DNA of 64,000 nucleotides from positions 62,001 through 126,000 of the forward strand of contig NZ_RARC01000016.1 of the NCBI RefSeq assembly GCF_003719305.1, read 5' to 3'. Positions 23,608 to 31,613 of the stretch are shown one piece after another (position 1 is the first letter of the stretch; each line of letters starts with the position of its first letter). The DNA comes from Mycolicibacterium stellerae (lineage in GTDB: Bacteria; Actinomycetota; Actinomycetes; Mycobacteriales; Mycobacteriaceae). The position numbers and the translations under genes are program-made. The notes under the pieces were generated by a model. That model saw only the letters and a program-made list of their open reading frames with translations. It searched no databases and was not told the DNA's origin.

Positions 23608-24458
23608 TACTTCGCCGTGCCGCGGTCGACGGCGATCTGGCTGCCCGAGATCGTCGCCGATCCGTCGCTGGCGAGCCACGCGACCACGTCCGAAACCTCT
23701 TCGGGCATCATGAATTCCATCAGGCCCTTCTTGCCCTGGTGGTTGACCGGCTGGTAGGGCATCGGCGAGAAGCTGTGCACGTACTGCGGGAACTTGGTGA
23801 AGAGGTCCATCATCGCCTTCTTCTCCACCATCGGCGTCTCGATGGAGTAGGGGTGGATGGAGTTCACCCGAATCCCGAACTCGCCCACCTCGATCGCCAG
23901 CGCGTTGGTGAGCGCAACGAGCCCGTGCTTGGACGCCGAGTAGTGGCCGTTGCCGGGGGTGGCCTTCAGGCCGGCCGACGAGCTGACGATGACGATCGAG
24001 CCGCCGTTACCGGCCTCGATCATCGCGGGCACTACGGCGCGGATCGTCTTCCAGGTGCCGCTCAGGTTGATGTCGATGACGGTGTCCCACTGTTCCTCCG
24101 ACATCTCGAACAGCCGTCCCCAGCTCAACACGCCTGCGTTGGCGACCAGGATGTCCAGGCGACCGAACTGCTCGATGCCGTCGGCAACCACTTTCGCAAG
24201 CGCGTCCAGATCGCGGATATCCACCTCGCGGGAAAGCACCTTGCGGCCGGTGGCCTCCACGGCTTGCACCGTCTCCGCGAGCTCATCGGAAGAGCCCAGC
24301 GGATAGGTGATGCTGTCGGAGACCGGTCGGCAAATGTCGATGGCGATGATGTCGGCGCCGTCGTTGGCCAGCCGGATCGCGTGGGCCCGGCCCTGACCGC
24401 GGGCGGCCCCGGTGATGAATGCCACTCGCCCTTCAAGAGGGCCGCCAGATGCCGTCAC
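23604..24458 (-). CDS. Mycofactocin-coupled SDR family oxidoreductase
   Basis: A 284-residue short-chain dehydrogenase. GRVAFITGAARGQGRAHAIR is the nucleotide-binding motif and, with GADIIAIDIC, characteristic of mycofactocin-dependent SDRs. LVANAGVLSWG, the catalytic Ser in IVIVSSSAGLK and YSASKHG (Tyr/Lys) complete the active site. Such enzymes hold NAD tightly and use mycofactocin to exchange electrons during alcohol oxidation. It matches Rv0687. GTG 24458 is chosen for its AAGGGAG site; a reading from 24497 would add 13 residues. It is convergent with the Usp gene (4-bp overlap). Confidence 0.92.
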   Translation of the reverse strand: MTASGGPLEGRVAFITGAARGQGRAHAIRLANDGADIIAIDICRPVSDSITYPLGSSDELAETVQAVEATGRKVLSREVDIRDLDALAKVVADGIEQFGRLDILVANAGVLSWGRLFEMSEEQWDTVIDINLSGTWKTIRAVVPAMIEAGNGGSIVIVSSSAGLKATPGNGHYSASKHGLVALTNALAIEVGEFGIRVNSIHPYSIETPMVEKKAMMDLFTKFPQYVHSFSPMPYQPVNHQGKKGLMEFMMPEEVSDVVAWLASDGSATISGSQIAVDRGTAKY

Positions 24459-24531
24459 CGCTTCTCCCTTCGCCGGCTCGCCAACGCGGGCAAGCACCGG
24501 AGTCAGGCTAACAGCCGAACTGGAACGTGTT

Positions 24532-25773
24532 CTAGATTGGGTCGCGGATAATCGGGCAGGTCATGCAGTGGCCGCCGCCGCGACCTCGGCCGAGTTCCGC
24601 CCCGACGATGGTGATGACCTCGACCCCCGCCTTGCGCAGCAGCGAGTTGGTGTGGGTGTTGCGGTCGTAGGCGAACACCACTCCGGGTTCGACGGCGACG
24701 AGGTTGTTGCCGCTGTCCCATTGCTGGCGCTCGTAGTCGTACTTGCTGCCACCCGTCTCCACCACCCTCAATTCCGGCAGCTCCAACGCCGCTGCAACCA
24801 CCTCCACGAACGGCTTCGTCTCCTCGATCACGTCAACACCGATGGTGGAGTCGCCGGGCACCAACGTGAACGACGCGATGCTGTCGACGATCTCGGGATA
24901 AATGGTGACGACATCGCGGTCGGCGAAGGTGAACACGGTGTCCAGGTGCATGGCCGCGCGAAGCTTCGGCATTCCGGCGACGATCACCTTCTCGGCGGCA
25001 CCCTGCCGGAACAGCTCGGCGGCTACCTGGGTGATGGCCTGGCGCGACGACCGCTCGCTCATGCCGATCAGCACCACCCCGTTGCCGGGGATCAACACGT
25101 CACCACCCTCCAATGTGGCTAGCCCCCAGCTTTTTTCGGGGTCTCCCCACCACACCGTCGATCCGACGTACTCGGGGTGAAATTCGTAGATCGCCTTCAT
25201 CAGCAACGTCTCGTCATGCCGGGCGGGCCAGAAAAGCGGGTTGAGCGTGAGGCCGCCGTAGATCCAGCACGTGGTGTCACGGGTATAGAGCGTGTTCGGC
25301 AGCGGCGGCATCAGATACTCGGTGACCCCGGTGTCCTCGCGCGCCAGCGCCCGGTAGCCCGACTGGATCCCGGCGGGCAGGTCGCGCGTGGACATTCCGC
25401 CGATCAGCAGCTCGGAGAGCCGCCGCGGCTGCAACGAGTCCAGGAACCCTCGGGTGTCGTCGACCAGCCCCAAGCCGACCTCGTTGGCGACGATCTTGCG
25501 GTCCAGCAACCAGGTCTTGGCCTCGGGGATCTCCATTGTCTCGGTCAGCAGGTTGTGCAGCTCTACGACCTCGACGTCACGGTCGCGCATCTTGTCCATG
25601 AAGTCGAAGTGGTCACGGCGTGCGTTCTGCACCCACAGCACGTCGTCGAACAACAGGTCGTCGCAGTTGGTCGGCGTGAGTCGTTCGTGTGCCAGGCCCG
25701 GAGAGCACACCAGTACCTTGCGCAGCTTGCCGACCTCGGAATGCACACCGTAGTCGGCGGACGTATTCGTCAC
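24532..25773 (-). CDS. arcA: Arginine deiminase
   Basis: A 413-residue enzyme that hydrolyses L-arginine to citrulline and ammonia. Family landmarks: GVHSEVGKLRKVLVCSPG at the start, LPNTLYTRDTTCWI (active-site Asp), EGGDVLIPG, MHLDTVFTF with catalytic His and GRGRGGGHCMTCPI at the C-terminus with catalytic Cys. GTG 25773 follows AGAGGA. It lies 26 bp after arcD on the same strand. No arcB or arcC is in the window, so citrulline must be used elsewhere. Confidence 0.96.
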   Translation of the reverse strand: MTNTSADYGVHSEVGKLRKVLVCSPGLAHERLTPTNCDDLLFDDVLWVQNARRDHFDFMDKMRDRDVEVVELHNLLTETMEIPEAKTWLLDRKIVANEVGLGLVDDTRGFLDSLQPRRLSELLIGGMSTRDLPAGIQSGYRALAREDTGVTEYLMPPLPNTLYTRDTTCWIYGGLTLNPLFWPARHDETLLMKAIYEFHPEYVGSTVWWGDPEKSWGLATLEGGDVLIPGNGVVLIGMSERSSRQAITQVAAELFRQGAAEKVIVAGMPKLRAAMHLDTVFTFADRDVVTIYPEIVDSIASFTLVPGDSTIGVDVIEETKPFVEVVAAALELPELRVVETGGSKYDYERQQWDSGNNLVAVEPGVVFAYDRNTHTNSLLRKAGVEVITIVGAELGRGRGGGHCMTCPIIRDPI

Positions 25774-25799
25774 CTGAGTTCCTCTCGCGCGGTGGGCTA

Positions 25800-27245
25800 C
25801 TAGATCTCAATCGCCCCTGTTGCCAAGGACACCACACCCGCGACGGCGCCGAGGAGAATCACTCCGAACAGCACCGCCTCGGCGGGCGTGAACACCCGAA
25901 GCCCCCGCTCGCGGCGGGCCTTGAAATACAACGCGGCGGCAGGCGCATACAAGATGCACGACAGAAGCAGCTTGTCCACACCCGCGGCATAGATCAGAAA
26001 CAGCGTGTACACGGTTGCCACGGCGGCTACCACCATGTCGGCGACGACCGACTTGCCCTCGCCGTAGGTTTCGCGGGTGGCGGTCAGCTTGAGCGCATAG
26101 GCCGCGGCAAGGAGGTAGGGAATCAGTGACAGGGCCGCGGTCAGATCGAGCATGAAGTCGAGCGCATCCCCGGCAAACAGCAGCGCGACGAGCAACAGAG
26201 AGATCAGGCAGGCCGCCATCACCAAGGCAGGCATGGGTGCGCCGTGGCGGTTGGTGCGGGCCAGGAACTTCGGCATGTCGTCGGTGGTCGCGGGAATGTA
26301 GAGCACCTCGGCGGCCATCAGCGTCCAGGCAAGGTATGCGCCGAGTACCGAGACGATCACGCCGACGCGAATGAAGACCGATCCCCACGGCCCCACAACG
26401 GATTCCAGCACTGCGGCCATGGAAGGCTGACTGACCCCCGCCAACTCGCCCTGCGGCATCACGCCGTAGGACACCAGCGTCACCAGCGCGAAAACACTGA
26501 GCACACTGAGGAATCCGATCAACGTCGCGCGGCCGACATCCTCGCGCCTTCGGGCCATCCGGGAGTAGACGCTGGCCCCTTCGATTCCCAGGAAGACGAA
26601 CACCGTGATCAGCATCGTGCCCGTCGCCTGATCCCAGATGGCGGAAAGCGAATATCCGTCCCCGCCCCAGAAGTTTTCGGCGAAGACGTCGGCCTTGAAG
26701 GCGACGATCGCGATCACGATGAACACCAGGATCGGCACGACCTTGGCTACGGTCACGATGTAGTTGATGACGGCGGCGTCCTTGACACCACGCAGCACCA
26801 GATAGCAGAACAGCCAGACGCCGATCAGCGAAACGATCACGGCGAGCACCGTGTCCCCCGCGCCGAGTGCGGGCACCACCGCGCTCATCGTCGCCGTGAT
26901 GAGCACCCAGTAGGAGGTGTTACCCGCACATGCCGATGCCCAGTACCCGATCGCCGAGTTGAACCCGGCGTAGTCCCCGAATCCCGCCTTGGCGTAGGCG
27001 AAGATCCCGGCGTCCAAATCGGGCTTACGCATCGCCAGGCGCTGAAAGACGAAGGCCAGCATCAACATTCCGGCACCGGCGATTGTCCACGCGATGATGG
27101 CGCCCAATACGCCCGTCTCGGTGCCGAAGCGGCGCGGCAACAGGAACACACCCGACCCGATCATCGAGCCGACCACCATGGCGGTCAGAGTGGGCAGGCT
27201 GACCTTGTCGCTCGACTTCTCTGTCGGTGATTCAGTCGCGGTCAT
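25800..27245 (-). CDS. arcD: Arginine/ornithine antiporter-like APC transporter
   Basis: A 481-residue basic amino acid/polyamine antiporter-type protein with about 12 helices. The first helix carries VVGSMIGSGVFLLPRRFG, typical of ArcD/LysI-like exchangers, and the middle contains FVFLGIEGASVYSRMARRRE with a conserved Glu. It would exchange arginine for ornithine or citrulline in support of ArcA. It is translated ahead of arcA (26-bp gap) and 28 bp after the Rv0686-like gene, so the three may share a transcript. Confidence 0.9.
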   Translation of the reverse strand: MTATESPTEKSSDKVSLPTLTAMVVGSMIGSGVFLLPRRFGTETGVLGAIIAWTIAGAGMLMLAFVFQRLAMRKPDLDAGIFAYAKAGFGDYAGFNSAIGYWASACAGNTSYWVLITATMSAVVPALGAGDTVLAVIVSLIGVWLFCYLVLRGVKDAAVINYIVTVAKVVPILVFIVIAIVAFKADVFAENFWGGDGYSLSAIWDQATGTMLITVFVFLGIEGASVYSRMARRREDVGRATLIGFLSVLSVFALVTLVSYGVMPQGELAGVSQPSMAAVLESVVGPWGSVFIRVGVIVSVLGAYLAWTLMAAEVLYIPATTDDMPKFLARTNRHGAPMPALVMAACLISLLLVALLFAGDALDFMLDLTAALSLIPYLLAAAYALKLTATRETYGEGKSVVADMVVAAVATVYTLFLIYAAGVDKLLLSCILYAPAAALYFKARRERGLRVFTPAEAVLFGVILLGAVAGVVSLATGAIEI

Positions 27246-27273
27246 GGGACTAGACCCTCAATGTCCGAACGGG

Positions 27274-28116
27274 TTACAGATCGGAGAGGATCTGCGCCCG
27301 TTTCGAGTTGTACTCCTCTTCGGAGACGACACCGGTCGCGCGCAGGGTCTCCAGTTCCTGCAACCGCTGTGACGTGGACGGCTCGGTCGCCATCGCCGGA
27401 TACTGAGGCGGCACGCCGGGCACGGGTGACGGACCCGGTCCGGCGGGAGCCTGCTGCGCTGCGGCCGCTCGCCGGACGATTGCCTGTACCTGTTGACGCG
27501 CAGCGGGATTGGACCGCAGATCGATCATGTTCTTCATGCCGATGCCGTTCGCCTTGAGGATCTGCAGGATCTCGATCAGCGCACCGGTCTGACCGCTGAG
27601 GTCGTAGGTTCTGTTGTCTTCGGCGATCGTGAACGTCGCAGGCACCAGCCCGTTGATCAACGCGCTGCGTTCCCAATCGATTTGATATTGCCGCGTGGCC
27701 GGGTCAACCAACACCACCAGTTTGCGATTGGTCAGGTTGCCCAGCCGAGTCACGCTGGCGATGACCCGGTCCTGCGAGTCGAATGGCGCGATTCCCGGAC
27801 CCTCTATGCGCAGTTGCAGCTTCACCACCGGCTGGTCGTTGATGCGGGTGCCCGTCTCGCCCATTCCGGTGATCTGGGCCAGCGCCAACACACCACTCTG
27901 CTCGAGGGCGGCGGTCTTGGCCGCCGATTTCGCGCCGAAATTGGCGAGAGCCAATGCGATCAGCACATCGGCGGCGGTGATGAGCAGCCCGACGTAGAAC
28001 ATCCACTTCAGTAGGGACTGCTGGCCGGTGGCGAAGTACACGGCCAGAAAGATCGGACCGACGAGACCGCCGCACAGCAGAACCATCAGCTGAGCTTTGA
28101 TGTAACGCCACACCAT
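27274..28116 (-). CDS. Membrane protein with C-terminal SHOCT domain (Rv0686-like)
   Basis: A 280-residue protein with two N-terminal transmembrane helices (about 8-30 and 38-60), a cytoplasmic region (about 70-200) with a weakly conserved beta-rich stretch, a Pro/Gln/Ala-rich linker (about 215-245) and a C-terminal SHOCT motif (LQELETLRATGVVSEEEYNS). SHOCT is a short oligomerisation module. Function is unknown; position matches Rv0686. ATG 28116. Confidence 0.8.
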   Translation of the reverse strand: MVWRYIKAQLMVLLCGGLVGPIFLAVYFATGQQSLLKWMFYVGLLITAADVLIALALANFGAKSAAKTAALEQSGVLALAQITGMGETGTRINDQPVVKLQLRIEGPGIAPFDSQDRVIASVTRLGNLTNRKLVVLVDPATRQYQIDWERSALINGLVPATFTIAEDNRTYDLSGQTGALIEILQILKANGIGMKNMIDLRSNPAARQQVQAIVRRAAAAQQAPAGPGPSPVPGVPPQYPAMATEPSTSQRLQELETLRATGVVSEEEYNSKRAQILSDL

Positions 28117-28156
28117 TTGCCACGCTCCTCGCTCGACGCGGTTTGCGTGTCAGATT

Positions 28157-28172
28157 AGCGCCAACAGGCGCT
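28157..28172 (-). terminator. Short hairpin after the cutinase gene
   Basis: AGCGCC-N4-GGCGCT forms a 6-bp stem 14 nt beyond the cutinase stop. It lacks a strong T-tract, so it is only a weak terminator candidate. Confidence 0.3.
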
Positions 28173-28185
28173 GTTTGACGCCGAG

Positions 28186-29022
28186 TTACGACAGGGTGGT
28201 GGCGCCGTCGGGAACCTCAGGTGCGGGCGTCGACGACGGACCGAGCAGCTGATGGACCATCCACGTCCACATCTGCCCGTTGCTGCCGCTGACTGTGTAG
28301 CTCGTGTGAATCGCCACCGCAGTCGCTGAGACCTCGTCGGCGTCGGGGTCGTAATCGCAGACGGCGTCGCCCGCGTCGCAGACGCTGATCGTCCGAACGC
28401 CGATATTGGCGGGCAGCAGCGCCGGGGCATGCGCCAAGATGGGCCAGTCCTGCGCTGCACCGCCCGTCTTCTCCGGATCCGTCGACGCCGATCCGATGTT
28501 GACGGTGGTGTCGTTCGGGTGCCGGTCACCATCTGCGATCAACAGCGCTGCGGCGAGATTGGGATTGGCGCCGATGGCGAGCAGATTCCGGTGCACCGCC
28601 ATCGCGCCCTGCGAGTAGCCCGCCAGCACCACCTTGGTCTCGGGGCACTGCGCGGTGAACGCCGCGTACTGCGCACCGAGGGCGTTCGTTCCGGCATCCA
28701 CACTGCCCATGTATTCGAGCCAGTCCCCTATGCCGGCATCGGCGGGCACGTCCTTGGCCGGATAGTTGACCGCTTCGGCGGTGATGGTCCGACCCTCGGC
28801 TGCCAGCTGTTGCTGGAGAGCCTGGTATGACTCGTAGACGATCTTGCCCATGCCGCCGTTGGCGGCCATGTCGTATTCGGTCCGCTCGCCAGAGCCTGCG
28901 GCGCCCATCCAGTGCACGTCGGGGCAACCGGGCGCCGCGTTTGCGGTACCGGCCGTCAATCCGACCAGCGCACTTCCTGCCACAGCGACCGCACAGGCCG
29001 CCGCACAAGTTCGACGAAACAT
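28186..29022 (-). CDS. Secreted cutinase-family esterase
   Basis: A 278-residue protein with a Sec signal peptide (FRRTCAAACAVAVAGSALVG, cleavage near ANAA at 27-30). Mature landmarks: GCPDVHWMGAAGSGER at the start, nucleophile elbow LAGYSQGAMAV, catalytic Asp in CDAGDAVCDY flanked by a disulfide-like Cys pair and catalytic His in AIHTSYT. Mycobacterial cutinases hydrolyse fatty esters, phospholipids or polysorbates outside the cell. Divergent from an MFS gene with a 131-bp spacer. Confidence 0.92.
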   Translation of the reverse strand: MFRRTCAAACAVAVAGSALVGLTAGTANAAPGCPDVHWMGAAGSGERTEYDMAANGGMGKIVYESYQALQQQLAAEGRTITAEAVNYPAKDVPADAGIGDWLEYMGSVDAGTNALGAQYAAFTAQCPETKVVLAGYSQGAMAVHRNLLAIGANPNLAAALLIADGDRHPNDTTVNIGSASTDPEKTGGAAQDWPILAHAPALLPANIGVRTISVCDAGDAVCDYDPDADEVSATAVAIHTSYTVSGSNGQMWTWMVHQLLGPSSTPAPEVPDGATTLS

Positions 29023-29153
29023 AAAACCCCCAACCCGACCAGCAAAAACATGTTAACTGCGAGATCTATCGCCACACAGGTCTCACGCGTTACAGATGCA
29101 TCACAAAATCCACGATCAGCGGGATCGACCGTTGCGGGTCGTATCGTCGGCGC

Positions 29154-30521
29154 GTGAGCTCGTCGAGCGGCACCGTGCGGCCCCAGTGGATCCTCGCGGC
29201 GGTGTCGACAGCGCTGTTCTGCGTTCAGATCGACTACTTCGCGATGAACCTGGCGCTGCCGCGGATGGCGGCGGACCTCGAGAGCAACGCCACCGACCTG
29301 CAGTGGGTGATCAGTGTCTACATGCTGGCCTTGGGTGCCTTCATGGTTCCGGCGGGCCGCATCGGTGACATCTTCGGGCGTCGACGGGCGCTGCTGGCAG
29401 GCATCGCGATATTCGGGCTCGCATCGGCGTTGTGTGCGGTTGCGCCGTCGGCAGCTCTGGTCATCGCTTTCCGCGCCGTGCAGGGTGTCGGCGCGGCGCT
29501 GATCTTTCCGGTATCTGTCAGCGTCCTGACGAACACGTTTCCTGCGGTGCGCGCCGGCCGCGCGATCGGGTTGGCCTACGGCATTGCGGGTTTGGGAAAT
29601 GCGGCAGGGCCGTTGGTGGGTGGCCTGTTGACCCAGACGTTGGGCTGGCGATGGATCTTCTGGTTGTTGGTGCCGTTGACATTGGTCGCCTTCGTGATCG
29701 GCGTACTGACGGTGCCCGAGAGTTCGGACGACACCGTGCCGCGCCACATCGACGTCACCGGCCTGGCATTGATCACCATCGGAATCGGCCTGTTCACGTT
29801 GACCTTTGACCGCGCACCGGCCTGGGGCTGGTTGTCGCCCTCGACGGTCATCGCGTTCGTAGGCGCGCTCGCGGTGTTGGGTGTGTTCGTTCACGTGGAG
29901 AGACGGGTGCGTTGGCCGCTGCTCGACCTTTCGCTGTTCGGCAACGCACGCTTCACCGTTCTCGTGATCGCGGGCACCATCGCAAACATCGCCTACGCGG
30001 TGACCATCTACCTCTCCACCCTGAACCTGCAACAGGTGCGCGGCCTCGACCCGCTGATGGCCGGCCTCACGTTTCTGGGCCCGTCCATCGGTGCTGCACT
30101 GGGCGGCCCGCTCTCGGGACGATTGGCCGCGAAGTATCCGCCGTTGCTCGTGATGGGGGTCGGCTGCGTTGCCGCCGCCGTATCGCTGGCGGCGCTGGCG
30201 GTGTCGCGCGGCTGGGTCGTCTACGTCGTCGCGCTCACCGCATGCGGATTCGCCATGGGTCTGGCGTATGCGTTCACCACCGTTGCCACGCAGGCGGTCG
30301 TGCGACCCGAGCGCGCGGGTGAGGCGGCAGGCGTCGCGCTGACGTCGTTGGTGACACTGGCAGGCGTGGGCGTCGCGGTCTCCGGCACGATGCTCGAGGT
30401 GTTGCGGCGGGCCGAAATGTCAACGGGCGCCGGGATAACCGTCATATTCCTAGTCCTTGCGGCAGCACTGCTGCCCGCCGCAGGCGCCGTGCTCGCCTTC
30501 CGCAGACGCGAAGGAAAATGA
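29154..30521 (+). CDS. MFS transporter (drug/metabolite exporter-like)
   Basis: A 455-residue transporter with 12 to 14 hydrophobic helices. Helix 1 reads AVSTALFCVQIDYFAMNLAL, the 2-3 loop GRIGDIFGRRRALLAG, and helix 5 has a motif-C-like GIAGLGNAAGPLVGGLL, pointing to an exporter of the EmrB/QacA type. The substrate is unknown. The start is GTG 29154. A strong hairpin follows at 30522-30553. Confidence 0.92.
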   Translation: MSSSSGTVRPQWILAAVSTALFCVQIDYFAMNLALPRMAADLESNATDLQWVISVYMLALGAFMVPAGRIGDIFGRRRALLAGIAIFGLASALCAVAPSAALVIAFRAVQGVGAALIFPVSVSVLTNTFPAVRAGRAIGLAYGIAGLGNAAGPLVGGLLTQTLGWRWIFWLLVPLTLVAFVIGVLTVPESSDDTVPRHIDVTGLALITIGIGLFTLTFDRAPAWGWLSPSTVIAFVGALAVLGVFVHVERRVRWPLLDLSLFGNARFTVLVIAGTIANIAYAVTIYLSTLNLQQVRGLDPLMAGLTFLGPSIGAALGGPLSGRLAAKYPPLLVMGVGCVAAAVSLAALAVSRGWVVYVVALTACGFAMGLAYAFTTVATQAVVRPERAGEAAGVALTSLVTLAGVGVAVSGTMLEVLRRAEMSTGAGITVIFLVLAAALLPAAGAVLAFRRREGK

Positions 30522-30553
30522 AACGGCGCCCACCGGTGGGGGTGGGCGCCGTT
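30522..30553. terminator. Strong bidirectional hairpin terminator
   Basis: AACGGCGCCCACC (30522-30534) and GGTGGGCGCCGTT (30541-30553) form a perfect 13-bp stem with a 6-nt loop. It separates the convergent MFS gene and the secreted repeat protein gene and should stop transcription from both sides. Confidence 0.8.
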
Positions 30554-30568
30554 CCGGCCTAGCTCCGG

Positions 30569-31471
30569 TCAGTCGTCGTTGTCGTTGCCGACGCTGTTCG
30601 GGCTGTTGTTCCCGCTACCGGTGTTGGTGTTGTTGCTCGAGGTGTTCGTAGCGTGATTGCCCGCAGCGGTCGCCGACTGGGTGTTGCTGGTGTTGTTGGT
30701 GACCGTGTTGGTGACCGTGCTGTTCTGGGTGGTGTTGCCGCCGCTGCTGCTCGCGGTGCCGTTGACAGTCGACGAGGCAGACGAGCTGGCAACCTGGGCG
30801 TTGGTGGCAGTCGCGGCACCGGAATTACCGGCAGTCGTCTCGCCGCTGATTTCACCACCGGTCGCAGTCAACGTTCCGCCGGTGTTATTGGTGGGATCGG
30901 AACCGTTGTCGATCGGGCCCGCCGTACCAGTGTTCGTAGTGACCGGTGTTACGGCGCCTGCCGTCGTGTTGACGGGGGTGTTGACCTCCGCGGGAACCTG
31001 GCCACCGGTGTTCTGGGTGTTTGCCCCGACGCCGATCGGCATAGCCAGAGCGCCACCGATGGGGGCGGAGGCGGAGGTAGTCGTGCCGGCGTTGATCGGG
31101 ATCGCCGCGGCACCGCCGTTGAGGGCGGAGGTCTGCGCATTGGTGGTGACCGGGGAAGTTACCGGGGCCGTGGTGTTGGCCTGTACCGCGGTGCCGCCGA
31201 CCACTGGGCTGAGGGCATTCAACTGGTTGTTCATGATGTTGCCGTTGAAGTTGCCGAACTGATTGGCGTTGCCACTGCCCATCTGCCCGATGATGGTGTT
31301 GTTGTTGTTGGCGTTGCCGCTACCGAGCCACCAGCCCTCGTTGTCGTTGTTGTCGGCGAAGGCTGTCGGCGCGCCGGCGAGTGCGCCGAGGCCAACGGCG
31401 GCACCGGCGATCGCGCCGGCGGCCAGGGTCTTCTTCAACATGCCCTCATGCGATTTGCGATGTGTACCCAT
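30569..31471 (-). CDS. Secreted Asn/Ser/Thr/Gly-rich repeat protein, curlin-like motif (protein A)
   Basis: A 300-residue protein with a Sec signal peptide (basic start MGTHRKSHEGMLKK, hydrophobic Ala/Gly core, cleavage near AFA-D at 39). Mature residues 49-83 carry two GSGNAN units and the ladder QMGSGNANQ, then FGNFNGNIMNNQ, a spacing like curlin repeats. The rest is low-complexity: a Val/Thr/Pro/Asn region, then about 100 residues almost entirely Ser, Thr, Asn, Gly and Ala, with an acidic end. It shares the GSGNANQ module with the last repeat of protein B upstream and is probably co-transcribed. ATG 31471 has AGAGGGAG upstream. Function is unknown; a cell-surface fibre or adhesive protein is inferred. 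Confidence 0.75.
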   Translation of the reverse strand: MGTHRKSHEGMLKKTLAAGAIAGAAVGLGALAGAPTAFADNNDNEGWWLGSGNANNNNTIIGQMGSGNANQFGNFNGNIMNNQLNALSPVVGGTAVQANTTAPVTSPVTTNAQTSALNGGAAAIPINAGTTTSASAPIGGALAMPIGVGANTQNTGGQVPAEVNTPVNTTAGAVTPVTTNTGTAGPIDNGSDPTNNTGGTLTATGGEISGETTAGNSGAATATNAQVASSSASSTVNGTASSSGGNTTQNSTVTNTVTNNTSNTQSATAAGNHATNTSSNNTNTGSGNNSPNSVGNDNDD

Positions 31472-31613
31472 TTGTTTGAGCTCCCTCTTATCTTGCTGTT
31501 TCGATTTGTGTTCTGTCGACGTTGATTTCGGTTTGCCTGCAGTGCGATTCAGTGACACTGCTCTGCACAGTCACGTCATCCGCACCTCCTTGCTGAGTTC
31601 TCGTGTCCCCTTA

